In this document: one piece after another, positions 55,605 to 64,000 of the stretch
Numbering within the stretch: position 1 is the stretch's first letter
Layout of the letters: every line of letters begins with the position of its first letter
From: Rhizobium sp. Pop5
Lineage (GTDB): Bacteria > Pseudomonadota > Alphaproteobacteria > Rhizobiales > Rhizobiaceae
Reading direction: 5' to 3'
NCBI RefSeq assembly: GCF_024721175.1
Contig: NZ_CP099399.1
Location: forward strand, 2,852,001-2,916,000
DNA: 64,000 nucleotides
Program-made: the position numbers and the translations under genes
Notes under the pieces: model-generated
The model's input: the letters and a program-made list of their open reading frames with translations, nothing else
Database searches by the model: none
Told to the model about the DNA's origin: nothing

Positions 55605-56219
55605 TCAGCTCCGTATCCGGCGCACCTGCGTGTCTGGCCCAATCAGGGCATCGTCCAGATCGATCTCCAGGAATCCTTGGAGAATGAGCACAGCCACGGT
55701 CGGCATCGGGCGCCCTTCCCTCACGGCCGACATGCATTCGGCCACGTTCAACGATCCCATGTCGTCGAGTGCCGCCAGGAGTCGAATCCTGTCGCCCAGC
55801 GGCGGCCGATAGAAACCGTATCGTAAGAGATCCTTGGCATTGCGAAGACGGAAACTGCCTTCGAGTTCGGCCATGGCAACGGGGCGATAATGATGCCCCA
55901 TGGATTCAGCAAGCGATGTCACCCATGCCGGCGGCATCGGCTCTTCGCGACCGACATCGATCAGGAAGGATCCGCTCTCGGTGATGACAATGAAGTCCAG
56001 TTGGTAGTGGTCGTCGCCTTCCCGAAGGATTGGCGGCGCCGGGCTCCACTGCACGACCTCGGGATCGAGATCCAGCAGACAAGCGAAATCGCGCGCCTGC
56101 TCGGAGCGGAATGCCGCCGGGCCGACACACTTGATAGTGGCTTCGGTATGCGAAATTGCAGGTAGTGTGGTCGAACGTGAGGCAGCATCGCTCCGGCGAC
56201 CATCATGGATACTCTTCAT
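55605..56219 (-). CDS. TnsA-N-like degenerate nuclease-fold protein
   Basis: A 204-residue protein. RSEQARDFACLLDLDPEVVQ, then WSPAPPILREGDDHYQLDF and FLIDVGREE resemble the TnsA N-terminal PD-(D/E)xK domain (E, then D-F, then E-V-K). Here P-D is L-D and the lysine position is glycine, so catalysis is doubtful. The C-terminus (RIRLLAALDDMGSLNVAECM) looks like a small helical DNA-binding part. GAGGG lies 5 bases before ATG 56219. It is the first gene of the operon with the FtsH-like protease. Confidence 0.55.
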   Translation of the reverse strand: MKSIHDGRRSDAASRSTTLPAISHTEATIKCVGPAAFRSEQARDFACLLDLDPEVVQWSPAPPILREGDDHYQLDFIVITESGSFLIDVGREEPMPPAWVTSLAESMGHHYRPVAMAELEGSFRLRNAKDLLRYGFYRPPLGDRIRLLAALDDMGSLNVAECMSAVREGRPMPTVAVLILQGFLEIDLDDALIGPDTQVRRIRS

Positions 56220-56404
56220 GGCATCCCTCGAAATCGAAACGCAGAAATTGGCGACACCGGACAGAGCCGGACGTCGTCAGCGTATTCGGAGCGAGGCGCG
56301 CGCGAAGGTTCTCATGGGCGGGAACAGATATAGAACATTGAGGAGCGCGTCAACAGAAAACAATGATTGCCCCTCCGCACGAGGCGGTCCTATGATGGCT
56401 GGGT
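56220..56404. promoter_or_regulatory. Divergent promoter region of the FtsH-like unit
   Basis: 185 bp between two divergent genes of unknown function. It must carry the promoters of the minus-strand operon and of the plus-strand gene at 56405. No clear operator seen. Confidence 0.5.
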
Positions 56405-57727
56405 TTGACCACAGCGTTACGGGAACCATCAGTGATTTTTGCAAGGCGTGCAGTACAGAAACGGCTCGACTATCTTCGCGACGTTCTAGGTTCCGAGTCT
56501 GTAGACGATATGGTCAATCGATTGAACCGTGTGGGAAAAGATCGCCTGGCGGCCATGTGGGAGGTTGTCGTTCTGGCCGGGCTGGCCAAGTGCGGGAAGC
56601 TGGATCACGAAGCGGCGCTCCCCTCTGGTCGACGACCCGACATCTCGTTCAGGGAAGGTCAGCTCGCGATCGTTGCCGACATCACATGCGTTTCCGACGC
56701 TGGACTTGATGAGCAGAACCCCTTCACGGAACTCATGCGACTGATCTCTGATGCAAAGTCGAAACTTGGTCTACCATCCGGCGGTCTAAGGTTGCAGGTT
56801 CACTCCAAGGATGTGGTTTCGAACCGTGGCCGGAAGCGCGTGCTGCGCTTGCCGCCAAGGAAACAACTTCACGAGTTTGTTCAACGCGAGATCATACCTC
56901 GGGTGCGGGAACAGATTTCCGAAGGGGTCAGCCCTATCACTATCTTCATCGATACCGAGGATACGGGCATTGAGGTCATCATCGATCCGGCTGGATCCGA
57001 TTTTACGTCTGGTGGCCACGCCGCCTATTCCGCGCCCACGATCTTGGACAACAATCCGCTTTACAAGGCGCTCAAAGCAAAGGCTGACCAGTTGCGCGGT
57101 GCCGATAGCATCACTGGCGTGATCGTAGTCGATGGGGACTGCCAGGCACTGTCGACCGAAAGGCTAGGCCACGACACGGTTTCGCGCGAGCAGATCGCGC
57201 AACGGTTTCTGCAGCAGTATTCCTCGGTCGACTTTGTGCTAATCATTGCCGTCCAGGAGGTTTTGGCTCCTACCTGGCCCGCGCGCAACGCAATCAAGCT
57301 CATGCCGGGTCTGGTCACCCGAGATCGCAGTCTTCGCTCGATCCTGAAAGGGGTCTTCGAACAGATGCTCTCGGATCTCCCTATGCCGACTTGTTCCGCC
57401 TCGACAGGTGTAAGCCAGGCACAGACGAGCGGGTATGGACTCGGTCATCACGGAGGATTCAAAATGGATTCGAATAAGCTTCGTGTCAGTGCGCGCGAAC
57501 TGATGGAGGTGCTGGCTGGCCAGCGCACATTTGATGAAGACGCAGCGCTTGGCGCCCGCGATGGCGGTACGCCCAAGAGCGAGATCTCGAAGAAGTTCGC
57601 CCGCGAGCTGAGCCTGGGCCGCCTGCCCTCCGAGATTTCTATCATCCCTTCCGGTGAGGATGAATGCGACGACTGGATCGAGTTCCGGTTCGACTCCCCG
57701 GATCCTGCGATCTCGCGGTTTCGCTAA
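56405..57727 (+). CDS. Unknown protein with PD-(D/E)xK-like segment
   Basis: 440 codons from TTG 56405 (start uncertain; GTG further in is possible). AAMWEVVVLAGLAKCGKLDH, then SGRRPDISF and IVADITCVSD have the spacing of a PD-(D/E)xK core, with the usual E-x-K replaced by D-I-T. VSPITIFIDTEDTGIEVII and FVLIIAVQEVL are core strands. About residues 350-440 are a separate region (KMDSNKLRVSARELMEVLAG) resembling a small regulatory tail. No known family. It is divergent from the FtsH-like operon and may be part of the same system. Confidence 0.6.
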   Translation: MTTALREPSVIFARRAVQKRLDYLRDVLGSESVDDMVNRLNRVGKDRLAAMWEVVVLAGLAKCGKLDHEAALPSGRRPDISFREGQLAIVADITCVSDAGLDEQNPFTELMRLISDAKSKLGLPSGGLRLQVHSKDVVSNRGRKRVLRLPPRKQLHEFVQREIIPRVREQISEGVSPITIFIDTEDTGIEVIIDPAGSDFTSGGHAAYSAPTILDNNPLYKALKAKADQLRGADSITGVIVVDGDCQALSTERLGHDTVSREQIAQRFLQQYSSVDFVLIIAVQEVLAPTWPARNAIKLMPGLVTRDRSLRSILKGVFEQMLSDLPMPTCSASTGVSQAQTSGYGLGHHGGFKMDSNKLRVSARELMEVLAGQRTFDEDAALGARDGGTPKSEISKKFARELSLGRLPSEISIIPSGEDECDDWIEFRFDSPDPAISRFR

Positions 57728-57819
57728 AGTTTCGGAGAGATCGCATGCCGACGTTGATCAGAGTCTGTGCGAAGCAGAACTCGCTTTGATTGTGATGGCG
57801 AAGATGCCATAGTCGGTTT

Positions 57820-58770
57820 GTGCGATACTGGTGGGTAAATCACGCGCAGACAGTGCGCCAGGAGATTGACGGCGGTTATCTTTGGTCACCGGTTAGAGAG
57901 GCCAGTGGTGCGAGGAGCAGCTTCTACGACAATATGCGCCGCGCTGCGCCGGGTGATTTGGTGTTATCCTACGCCGCGGGGAAAGTTGGACGACTTGGAA
58001 TTGTGTCCGACTACGCGATAAGTGCCCCCAAGCCAGAAGAGTTCGGCACCATCGGGATCTACTGGAGCGCTACGGGGTGGCTCCTCCCTGTGCAATGGCT
58101 CGATGCGGATCTGGCAGTCCGCCCAAAAGAACTGATAGGACGCCTCGCCCCACTGCTGCCGACGAAACACTCGCCAATCCAACCGCAAAGTGGAAACGGC
58201 AATCAGAAGGCCTATCTCGCCGAGGTCGATCGGAAAGTAGTTGATCTTATTTTGGCCGCAGCACGGCTACCTGCTGTCGATCGGCTCGCTAAGCCCACTA
58301 GCCCCGCAGCTGATTTCGCAACGACTCTCGATGATGTCGTTGAACGGAACATCCAGCGTGATACGTCGCTTGACGAGACAGTACGCGAACAATTAGTGCG
58401 AGCACGAAGGGGCCAAGGCCTTTTCCGCAAGCGCGTCCTCGACTGCGAACCTATATGTCGAATCACCGGCCTCGAAACACCCAATCTACTGATCGCCAGC
58501 CACATCAAACCCTGGCGTGCATGCGGAACCCCAGCCGAGAGGCTCGATGGAGCGAATGGTTTGATGCTGGCCCCACACGCAGACTTTTTGTTCGATCGCG
58601 GATTGCTTGGTTTCGAAAGCGATGGAAGGCCAATGTTCTCCTCACAGCTGACCGATGCCGATGCTGACAAGTTAGGACTTCACGTTGTGCAGCGGCCGCC
58701 ACCGACGCCGCTGCACAACGATAGCCAGGGCTACCTCAACCATCACCGCATAAATGTCTTTATCCCGTAG
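57820..58770 (+). CDS. HNH endonuclease with N-terminal EVE/PUA-like domain
   Basis: A 316-residue protein starting at GTG 57820. Residues 1-145 (RYWWVNHAQTVRQEIDGGYL, SPVREASGARSSFYDNMR, APGDLVLSYAAGKV) form an EVE-like domain of the kind that reads modified bases. The C-terminal HNH is GLFRKRVLDCEPICRITG, LIASHIKPWRACGT, ERLDGANGLMLAPHADFLFD. Together this suggests a modification-dependent (type IV-like) restriction enzyme, inferred from domains. Its stop abuts the vsr ATG (TAGATG). Confidence 0.87.
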   Translation: MRYWWVNHAQTVRQEIDGGYLWSPVREASGARSSFYDNMRRAAPGDLVLSYAAGKVGRLGIVSDYAISAPKPEEFGTIGIYWSATGWLLPVQWLDADLAVRPKELIGRLAPLLPTKHSPIQPQSGNGNQKAYLAEVDRKVVDLILAAARLPAVDRLAKPTSPAADFATTLDDVVERNIQRDTSLDETVREQLVRARRGQGLFRKRVLDCEPICRITGLETPNLLIASHIKPWRACGTPAERLDGANGLMLAPHADFLFDRGLLGFESDGRPMFSSQLTDADADKLGLHVVQRPPPTPLHNDSQGYLNHHRINVFIP

Positions 58771-59235
58771 ATGCCACGAGATCTGCAGGCCACCGAAGCA
58801 GTCCGCCGCCGGATGCAGCGCACCGCACGCAGGGACAATCCCTTCGAGCGGACCATCAGGTCGCAGCTTTATGCCCGCGGACTGCGCTACCGGATTCACT
58901 ACCCGATCCCGGGAATGAAGCGGACGACCTGCGACTTCGCCTTTCCGGGCTTGAAGATCGCCGTCTTCCTCGACGGATGTTTCTGGCATGGGTGCGAAGT
59001 TCATCCGCCTTCGGTGAAGAAGAATACTGATTTCTGGATGGCGAAGGTCGAGCGCAACCGGGCAAGGGATGAACGGGCGACGGCGCACCTCACGGACCTT
59101 GGCTGGACGGCACTTAGGTTTTGGGAGCACGAAAACGTGGCGACGATCGTCGAGAAGATCGCCGCCACAGTGAAAGCTAGACGGGGACGCGTTCCAAGCT
59201 CACCACCTCTCTCGGGCACGCTGAAGGACAAGTAG
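58771..59235 (+). CDS. vsr: Very short patch repair endonuclease
   Basis: A 154-residue Vsr. It nicks beside T:G mismatches left by deamination of 5-methylcytosine. Seen: NPFERTIRSQLYARGLRYRI, TCDFAFPGLKIAVFLDGCFW, HGCEVHPPSVKKNT, FWMAKVERNRARD and LRFWEHEN. The active-site Asp, His and zinc residues are kept. No cytosine methyltransferase is in the window. Its 3' end overlaps the convergent helicase gene by 36 bp. Confidence 0.95.
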   Translation: MPRDLQATEAVRRRMQRTARRDNPFERTIRSQLYARGLRYRIHYPIPGMKRTTCDFAFPGLKIAVFLDGCFWHGCEVHPPSVKKNTDFWMAKVERNRARDERATAHLTDLGWTALRFWEHENVATIVEKIAATVKARRGRVPSSPPLSGTLKDK

Positions 59236-62200
59236 CGGTCGCCTAGCAAGTTCGAATGTGTCGATGGCCACGTATCGGTGATCAAGGCCAAGTCTGTCGA
59301 ACAGGCGCTCCTGGTTCCACAGCGGATGGACCACGACACCTACATGGCTTCCGCCATTCCCCAACGTGAATGTCGGGATACCCTCGATTTGGGATACCTT
59401 GTTTCCGGGAATAAAGGTAGTGGTCTGGTCCGCAAGCCGCTTTGCCGTTTGCTCCCAGTCTTCGACCTCGAATGCATTGAAGTCGCCGTTAAAGCCGCAA
59501 TCGTACTCGGGATCCACAATCGCGCGAAGGTATGCCAGGCCGAGCCGCCAGTCGAGCAAGCCGTGAAAGTTCCTGTTGTTGTATCGTTGTAGGCACTTGT
59601 AACAAGAGGTCTCGCAGCGGCCAGGATGATCGTTGGCGGCCACTGCTTTGCGAGGCCACTTCGCGGCATCGTCGACAATACTCCGGACAAGTTGCGTCAC
59701 GGGCATTCTGTCGCTGGATAGATGTCTGCAGAACCCGGAGCCGTTTGGCAGAGAATCGGCGATCTGAAGATACGGCAGCAGGTTGCCTTCGCGGGACTTC
59801 AAGATGTTCGGGGCGAGATTGTCGAACTCCTCCGGCGCGATGTCGAGTTCGAGTGCCGCCCGTTGAACAATGAGCTCGGTGGCAGAAATGGCGGCCGCGC
59901 GGACACTCGTGCGAGCCGCGTCACGCTTGTTCATGGAGACGTCCATGTCGAGCAAGCGCAGATTTGGGTTCAGTCTTCGTGGACCGATCTGTAGAGAGTT
60001 CGTGATCTTCGGGGATGCGAGCCAGGCCTTCGTCACCTCCTCGCCGCCTCTCCATCTCATACCGTCCTCTTCGATAACCGCCGGGTCGATGGCCTGCCCC
60101 TTGATTTTCAGAGTCGGCTTGTCCTTGAACCAGTTGATAATCCTGGCGACCCCATCGTTCACGTCCTGCACCGTGTATCCCTCGAAGCCAGAAGGATCCT
60201 CGTCAGTTCGAGATCCCGGGTTCACGAGATAAATCTCCGAGTTCTCCGCGAAATTGACGCGTAGGTTGTCGTGCTCGACGAAAGACAGTGGCTCCCCGAG
60301 ACTTGCCAGAGTTATTAGTTGACCGACTTTAGATGCAATCGCTTCATCCTTGGCTCTGAAGTCGGTTCGATAGGCCGATGGTGTGATGCAGTGGATGGGT
60401 GTGTCGGTTAGCTTGGCACCGCATCCGCAATGCTCCGTATACTCCGTCCCCTTGGAGTATCTGCTGCAAGACTCGCAGAAGCGAAGATGGAAATCATCCT
60501 TCTTCCAAGGTGAAAACGGGGTAAGCCCGGCCGCTAGGTCATCCTTCTTGTGCTCGTCGGGGACCGGAAGCGCACCCGTGAAGCCGACGCACCGATGACG
60601 GAGCTTCTCTCGCGTGCGGACATTTCCGGGTGCGAAGTCGAAGATGGCCATGTCCTGATCGCGGTCGATCGTATCCCAATCGGCCTCGCGCTCGCCCGTC
60701 TTCTTCACAAGGTCGATGTACAGGTTCCGGGACCTCGTGGGCATGCCGTACAGTGGCACCAACCCACCTTCGGCGAGCGCAGCGGCAATACCGACGGCCT
60801 GCTGTCCAAAGTCTTTCCGCAGCTCGTCTATCTGCCGAAGGACTATCTCGACGGAAACGCGCTCCTCGATCTGCTCCTGAGGGCAGTTCGACACTTCCGA
60901 GAGGATCGAAGCAATTGCCTTACGCCTGCCGTCCGTACGCTGAAGCGCAGATCGCAGTTTCTCGGGCCAGCCAGCACCTTCCCGGAAATATTCGTTGCAA
61001 TAGAGGAACTCGCCATGGATGTCGCCGGGGACCATCGCATCGCCCGCCCAGTCGTCGCCGGACTCTTTTCGCAGAAGATCGAAAGCTTCGACCAGCCAGA
61101 ATTTCCTGAGTAGCCGCGATGGGATGTCGACCAAGCCCGTTGTGATGAACGGCGGCGGCGGCGCGGCGCCAGTGATCTCTATCGGATTGTGGAAGTAGTG
61201 GATGTCGTGGCTCTTGCTCCGGCAAACCGTCAGCACGGTGGAGAACGCCTGGCCACGACGTCCGGCTCGACCGACACGCTGTTGGTAGTTGAAGCGCTGA
61301 GGAGGCATGTTGCCCTGATAAACGGCTTGGAGCGACCCAATGTCGACACCCACTTCCATGGTGGTCGTTACCGACAGCAAGTCGGCGGTATCAAAGCGCT
61401 GACGGCCTTCGAAATCTTCATCCGCCTCCTTCTCTTCGCGAACGAAAACGCCCTTGAACTGCTGCAGTCGCGCACCGGGATCACGGGTCTGTCCAGTCAG
61501 TTCCTCGCACTTCAGTCTGAAGAGGGGCTCGCGCGTATCGATCGCACGCATGACTCGCCGTCCAAGGAAGTTGCTTCTCGCGACCTTGCCAGCGGTCAGA
61601 TCACCGTCCCAAACCAACTTTTCCCCACACCGCGTGCATCGGTCGAACCCGGCATGCAGATGAACACGACCACACTTCGTGCATCGAATTGCCTTGTCGC
61701 CGGGACGGGCGGTGCGGAAATAAAGCCTGGTGATGTCGATGGAGCCGTCACCCCGCGTCTGATGCAAGTCGTCCGCCAACAGTTTGAGGAAACGATCCCC
61801 TTCCGCCACCGGATCGTTGAATATCTGCTCCAGGAGCGTCTTGAGACGGTTCTTCCTCTTCCCGACCATATCGAGGCCGGATGCCCACGGCGTAGGCGCC
61901 TCTTCCTTGTACTGGTTTGGCGTGATCCGATAAGCATCCGAGAAAATGCGTAGCCAGGCGTCGTTCCGCGAGCATTCTTCCGTGTAATCGACCGCCCCGT
62001 AGAAGCTCGGCCAGCCAAGGCCCGTCTCTTCGAGAGCGAAGTAGGTCTTGCTGAAAAGAAGATCCGTTGCCTCAGGCGGCTGTTCCTTCTGTACCCGCTG
62101 CCGTGCGCGGCCAAGTCGCTGAAGATTGTCGTCGCTTTCGGTCTCCTCCGACTTCCAGACGATCGGCTTGTCCTCGTCCATGACAAAGAACTTATACCAC

Positions 62201-64000
62201 GGCTTGTTGTCTATGCGGGTGAACCGCGTGTCAGCACCGTCGATCGGGGTCGAGCCGATGCTGAGAAGCTCCTGCATGATGGGTCGTACGGTATCTCCAG
62301 CTTCTCCCCGCTTGAACTCGAAAAGGTCTTGAAGCGGGATGCTTGGGGGAAAATCGACGGCAGCCTTGCGAGCTTCTAACGCCTCGAGCTCTTCCGCAAT
62401 CGCCCCGACTTCCTTGTATTTCTTCGCGGCCGTGAGTTCGGCCATCTGGGCTTCGAGGGCGTCCAGTTTAGCATGATCTTCCGCCGAGAAAGCCAGCTCG
62501 GCTCCCATCTTCGCCGCTGCCGTCATGAGAATCTCCCGTCGAAGATCTCGCAGGTGCTGAACTTCGACGTCGAGGGCCAACGTCGCCGCGTCCTCTCGAC
62601 TGTCCGAGAAGGCTACCAGTTTCCCGTCACCACCCTGCGATCTGAGCGATGCGACAAGTTCGGTTGCCAGGAGCTGAGACGTCTTGGCGAAACCTGTTCG
62701 GAAGCTTCGGATCGGCGACTTTCGCCCTTCCCGCTTCAAAGAATTCGGCGCTCTGAAGCGTCCGGAATAGTCGGTGCCGCACTTCGCGCAGCAGTAGGGA
62801 ACAGCGGTTCCCTCCTCGTCAGCGCCACGGGAATGGAAGTCCTTGGGATGAGACTTCGGCCAAAGCAGCAAATAGCCCGGCACATCGCCCGGATTCCCTG
62901 TTTCGTCCACTACACCGCTGTATGGATTCAGGAAACTTTTCCTCCACGCAAAGGGAGATCCATCCTTGATCTCACGTTGTGGATCAGCTTCCGAAGGCCA
63001 AAACAGCGCAAATTCGCGATGGCTCGCATCCTCGAAGCGGGTCGAGACCGCACTCTCCGGCAGCTTCTCGAGTTCCTGAGGAGCTGGAAGCAGCGACACC
63101 TTTGTCGACGAACCGCCATTGACGGCTGATCCCCGTTTTCCGCCGAGATAAAGATCGCCGCAGGCTTCGCAATAGAGCATCTCGAAAAGGCGCTTCTTCT
63201 GGCCGCCTTCCGCGTTGACTTCATGGTCTTCGCCGCGCTCGATGCTCGGCTCGCCCCACGACAACCGCCCTTCGGCATCGACTCCGACCGATGAGAAAAG
63301 TCCCTCAATGTTGCGCACGAAACAGTGCATCCTGAAACCGGGAAGATGCCCGACGCCGTCCGGCTTGAACGCATCGGGCAGGATTTCCTCCGGCAGATCA
63401 GGAATGGCGCGCATGGCGAGAAGGCCTCTGATGGCACGCACGTCACTGCCGGGGTAGAGTTTCTTTGCAAGGTCCGAAGCCGTCTGGGGTGTTCTGCCGC
63501 CAGGGGCACCCTCCTTCTGCATCGCGAAATCCAGCATCGAGGCGGCAACCGACGTCGCCTCTTTCAACGCGCTCCTGACCTCCAGCGTTTCGACGCCCGG
63601 AATGCTTTGGGCAGCTGAAACGAAAGCCCGGAAAATCGCCGCGCCGTCCCGTCTGTAGTCCAGACTGGAAAGCGCGTCGGCGATCGCCACGAGCTTGTCC
63701 GCACTTGGTCGCGACTTCGGCTCCTTCACGAGGTATGGTACGCCCTTGACGACGCTTTCCTTCCAGATCCTGTCGATCGCATCCTCGGGCGCACCCGCCG
63801 TTCCTGCGGAACCGAACATGTTTCGCAGGTATGCAACGCTGGCAGCTGCATTGTCGTCGTCCATTGGCAGCGAGGCCGACGAAGCTAGGATGCGAAGCTT
63901 ATGCGCATGCTCAGGCTGGAGGAGGCCCAACCTCTCGAGGAGCACCTTCAGAAGTCCAGCCATCTCCGCCCCGGCCGACCCGCGGATAAGATGCAATTCG
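59200..64000 (-). CDS. Giant DUF1998 helicase, DruE-like or fused DrmA/DrmB-like, N-terminus missing
   Basis: About 1,600 residues are in the window; the start lies beyond the right edge. The first codons read ELHLIRG, completing a (D)ELH Walker B box, then SSASLP as motif III. Later come VAFSDSRED (motif IV), VTTTMEVGVDIGSL and QQRVGRAGRRGQ (motifs V and VI). Several zinc-finger-like CxxC pairs occur: CEACGDLY, CCAKCGTDY, CTKCGRVH with CTRCGEKL, and CESCSRY. The C-terminal DUF1998 cysteine cluster is CETSCYKCLQRY. Size and a helicase joined to DUF1998 fit Druantia DruE; a DISARM-type DrmA-DrmB fusion is the alternative. It is convergent with vsr. Stop at 59200-59202. Confidence 0.85.
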   Translation of the reverse strand, partial: ELHLIRGSAGAEMAGLLKVLLERLGLLQPEHAHKLRILASSASLPMDDDNAAASVAYLRNMFGSAGTAGAPEDAIDRIWKESVVKGVPYLVKEPKSRPSADKLVAIADALSSLDYRRDGAAIFRAFVSAAQSIPGVETLEVRSALKEATSVAASMLDFAMQKEGAPGGRTPQTASDLAKKLYPGSDVRAIRGLLAMRAIPDLPEEILPDAFKPDGVGHLPGFRMHCFVRNIEGLFSSVGVDAEGRLSWGEPSIERGEDHEVNAEGGQKKRLFEMLYCEACGDLYLGGKRGSAVNGGSSTKVSLLPAPQELEKLPESAVSTRFEDASHREFALFWPSEADPQREIKDGSPFAWRKSFLNPYSGVVDETGNPGDVPGYLLLWPKSHPKDFHSRGADEEGTAVPYCCAKCGTDYSGRFRAPNSLKREGRKSPIRSFRTGFAKTSQLLATELVASLRSQGGDGKLVAFSDSREDAATLALDVEVQHLRDLRREILMTAAAKMGAELAFSAEDHAKLDALEAQMAELTAAKKYKEVGAIAEELEALEARKAAVDFPPSIPLQDLFEFKRGEAGDTVRPIMQELLSIGSTPIDGADTRFTRIDNKPWYKFFVMDEDKPIVWKSEETESDDNLQRLGRARQRVQKEQPPEATDLLFSKTYFALEETGLGWPSFYGAVDYTEECSRNDAWLRIFSDAYRITPNQYKEEAPTPWASGLDMVGKRKNRLKTLLEQIFNDPVAEGDRFLKLLADDLHQTRGDGSIDITRLYFRTARPGDKAIRCTKCGRVHLHAGFDRCTRCGEKLVWDGDLTAGKVARSNFLGRRVMRAIDTREPLFRLKCEELTGQTRDPGARLQQFKGVFVREEKEADEDFEGRQRFDTADLLSVTTTMEVGVDIGSLQAVYQGNMPPQRFNYQQRVGRAGRRGQAFSTVLTVCRSKSHDIHYFHNPIEITGAAPPPPFITTGLVDIPSRLLRKFWLVEAFDLLRKESGDDWAGDAMVPGDIHGEFLYCNEYFREGAGWPEKLRSALQRTDGRRKAIASILSEVSNCPQEQIEERVSVEIVLRQIDELRKDFGQQAVGIAAALAEGGLVPLYGMPTRSRNLYIDLVKKTGEREADWDTIDRDQDMAIFDFAPGNVRTREKLRHRCVGFTGALPVPDEHKKDDLAAGLTPFSPWKKDDFHLRFCESCSRYSKGTEYTEHCGCGAKLTDTPIHCITPSAYRTDFRAKDEAIASKVGQLITLASLGEPLSFVEHDNLRVNFAENSEIYLVNPGSRTDEDPSGFEGYTVQDVNDGVARIINWFKDKPTLKIKGQAIDPAVIEEDGMRWRGGEEVTKAWLASPKITNSLQIGPRRLNPNLRLLDMDVSMNKRDAARTSVRAAAISATELIVQRAALELDIAPEEFDNLAPNILKSREGNLLPYLQIADSLPNGSGFCRHLSSDRMPVTQLVRSIVDDAAKWPRKAVAANDHPGRCETSCYKCLQRYNNRNFHGLLDWRLGLAYLRAIVDPEYDCGFNGDFNAFEVEDWEQTAKRLADQTTTFIPGNKVSQIEGIPTFTLGNGGSHVGVVVHPLWNQERLFDRLGLDHRYVAIDTFELARRPLLVLQRARERW

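Noticed and set aside
51463..59200. CRISPR array
   Set aside because: No regularly spaced direct repeats with unique spacers were seen here or elsewhere; the phased boxes at 50076-50130 are too few and too close.
49974..64000. Second attachment site copying the 3' end of tRNA-Arg
   Set aside because: No repeat of the tRNA tail was noticed by eye to the right; a computed search is needed to be certain.

Overview
The window looks like a chromosomal segment of a Rhizobium of the R. leguminosarum/R. etli group. Reasons: a ChvE-GguAB-GguC sugar system with a GbpR-type LysR regulator, an L-arabinonate dehydratase whose three cluster cysteines fall at positions 59, 127 and 200 as I recall for the R. 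leguminosarum enzyme, RIME-like intergenic palindromes, high GC, and frequent TTG/GTG starts. All names come from reading motifs and from memory of families; no search was run.

Positions 1-16100 are mainly purine and ureide catabolism. They hold the end of xdhB, xdhC, puuD (urate hydroxylase), guaD, and a tightly overlapping minus-strand operon puuE-uraD-(HepT-like)-allA-uraH-(metallophosphoesterase). Together they take guanine through xanthine, urate, hydroxyisourate, OHCU and allantoin to allantoate, and split ureidoglycolate. A block at 8281-12670 of membrane and lipid-type enzymes (PAP2/dual-specificity phosphatase fusion, alpha/beta hydrolase/methyltransferase fusion, CDP-alcohol phosphatidyltransferase) sits inside this region.

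Positions 16188-30662 carry housekeeping and accessory genes: a DUF1045 protein, a split MnmC-like tRNA-modification pair with overlapping divergent starts, a large PAS hybrid histidine kinase broken by a one-base frameshift, a DNA alkylation repair protein, an RhlE-like DEAD helicase, an EamA transporter, and the conserved triad of ATP-grasp, alpha-E and transglutaminase-like proteins.

Positions 31072-47758 are for sugar uptake and oxidation. One minus-strand cluster runs chvE-gguA-gguB-gguC-aldehyde dehydrogenase-arabinonate dehydratase, with gbpR divergent. A second region has an IolG-type dehydrogenase, a ROK repressor with a likely operator, and a XylF-XylH-XylG type ABC system. In both transport operons a strong hairpin follows the binding-protein gene.

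At 47760-49970 an intact IS256-family element with an 8-bp target duplication lies inside a repeat-rich stretch, followed by tRNA-Arg(CCG) at 49974-50050. From there to the right edge the content changes to an accessory island. It begins with about 1.9 kb of decayed sequence. Next comes an unrecognised five-gene unit (soluble FtsH-like AAA protease, two degenerate nuclease-like proteins, a flavin-binding protein, and a protein of unknown function). Last come an EVE-like/HNH endonuclease, a Vsr endonuclease and a very large DUF1998-type helicase like Druantia DruE or fused DISARM DrmA/DrmB. The window ends inside that helicase's DExH box, so any partner genes of the defence locus lie beyond the right edge.
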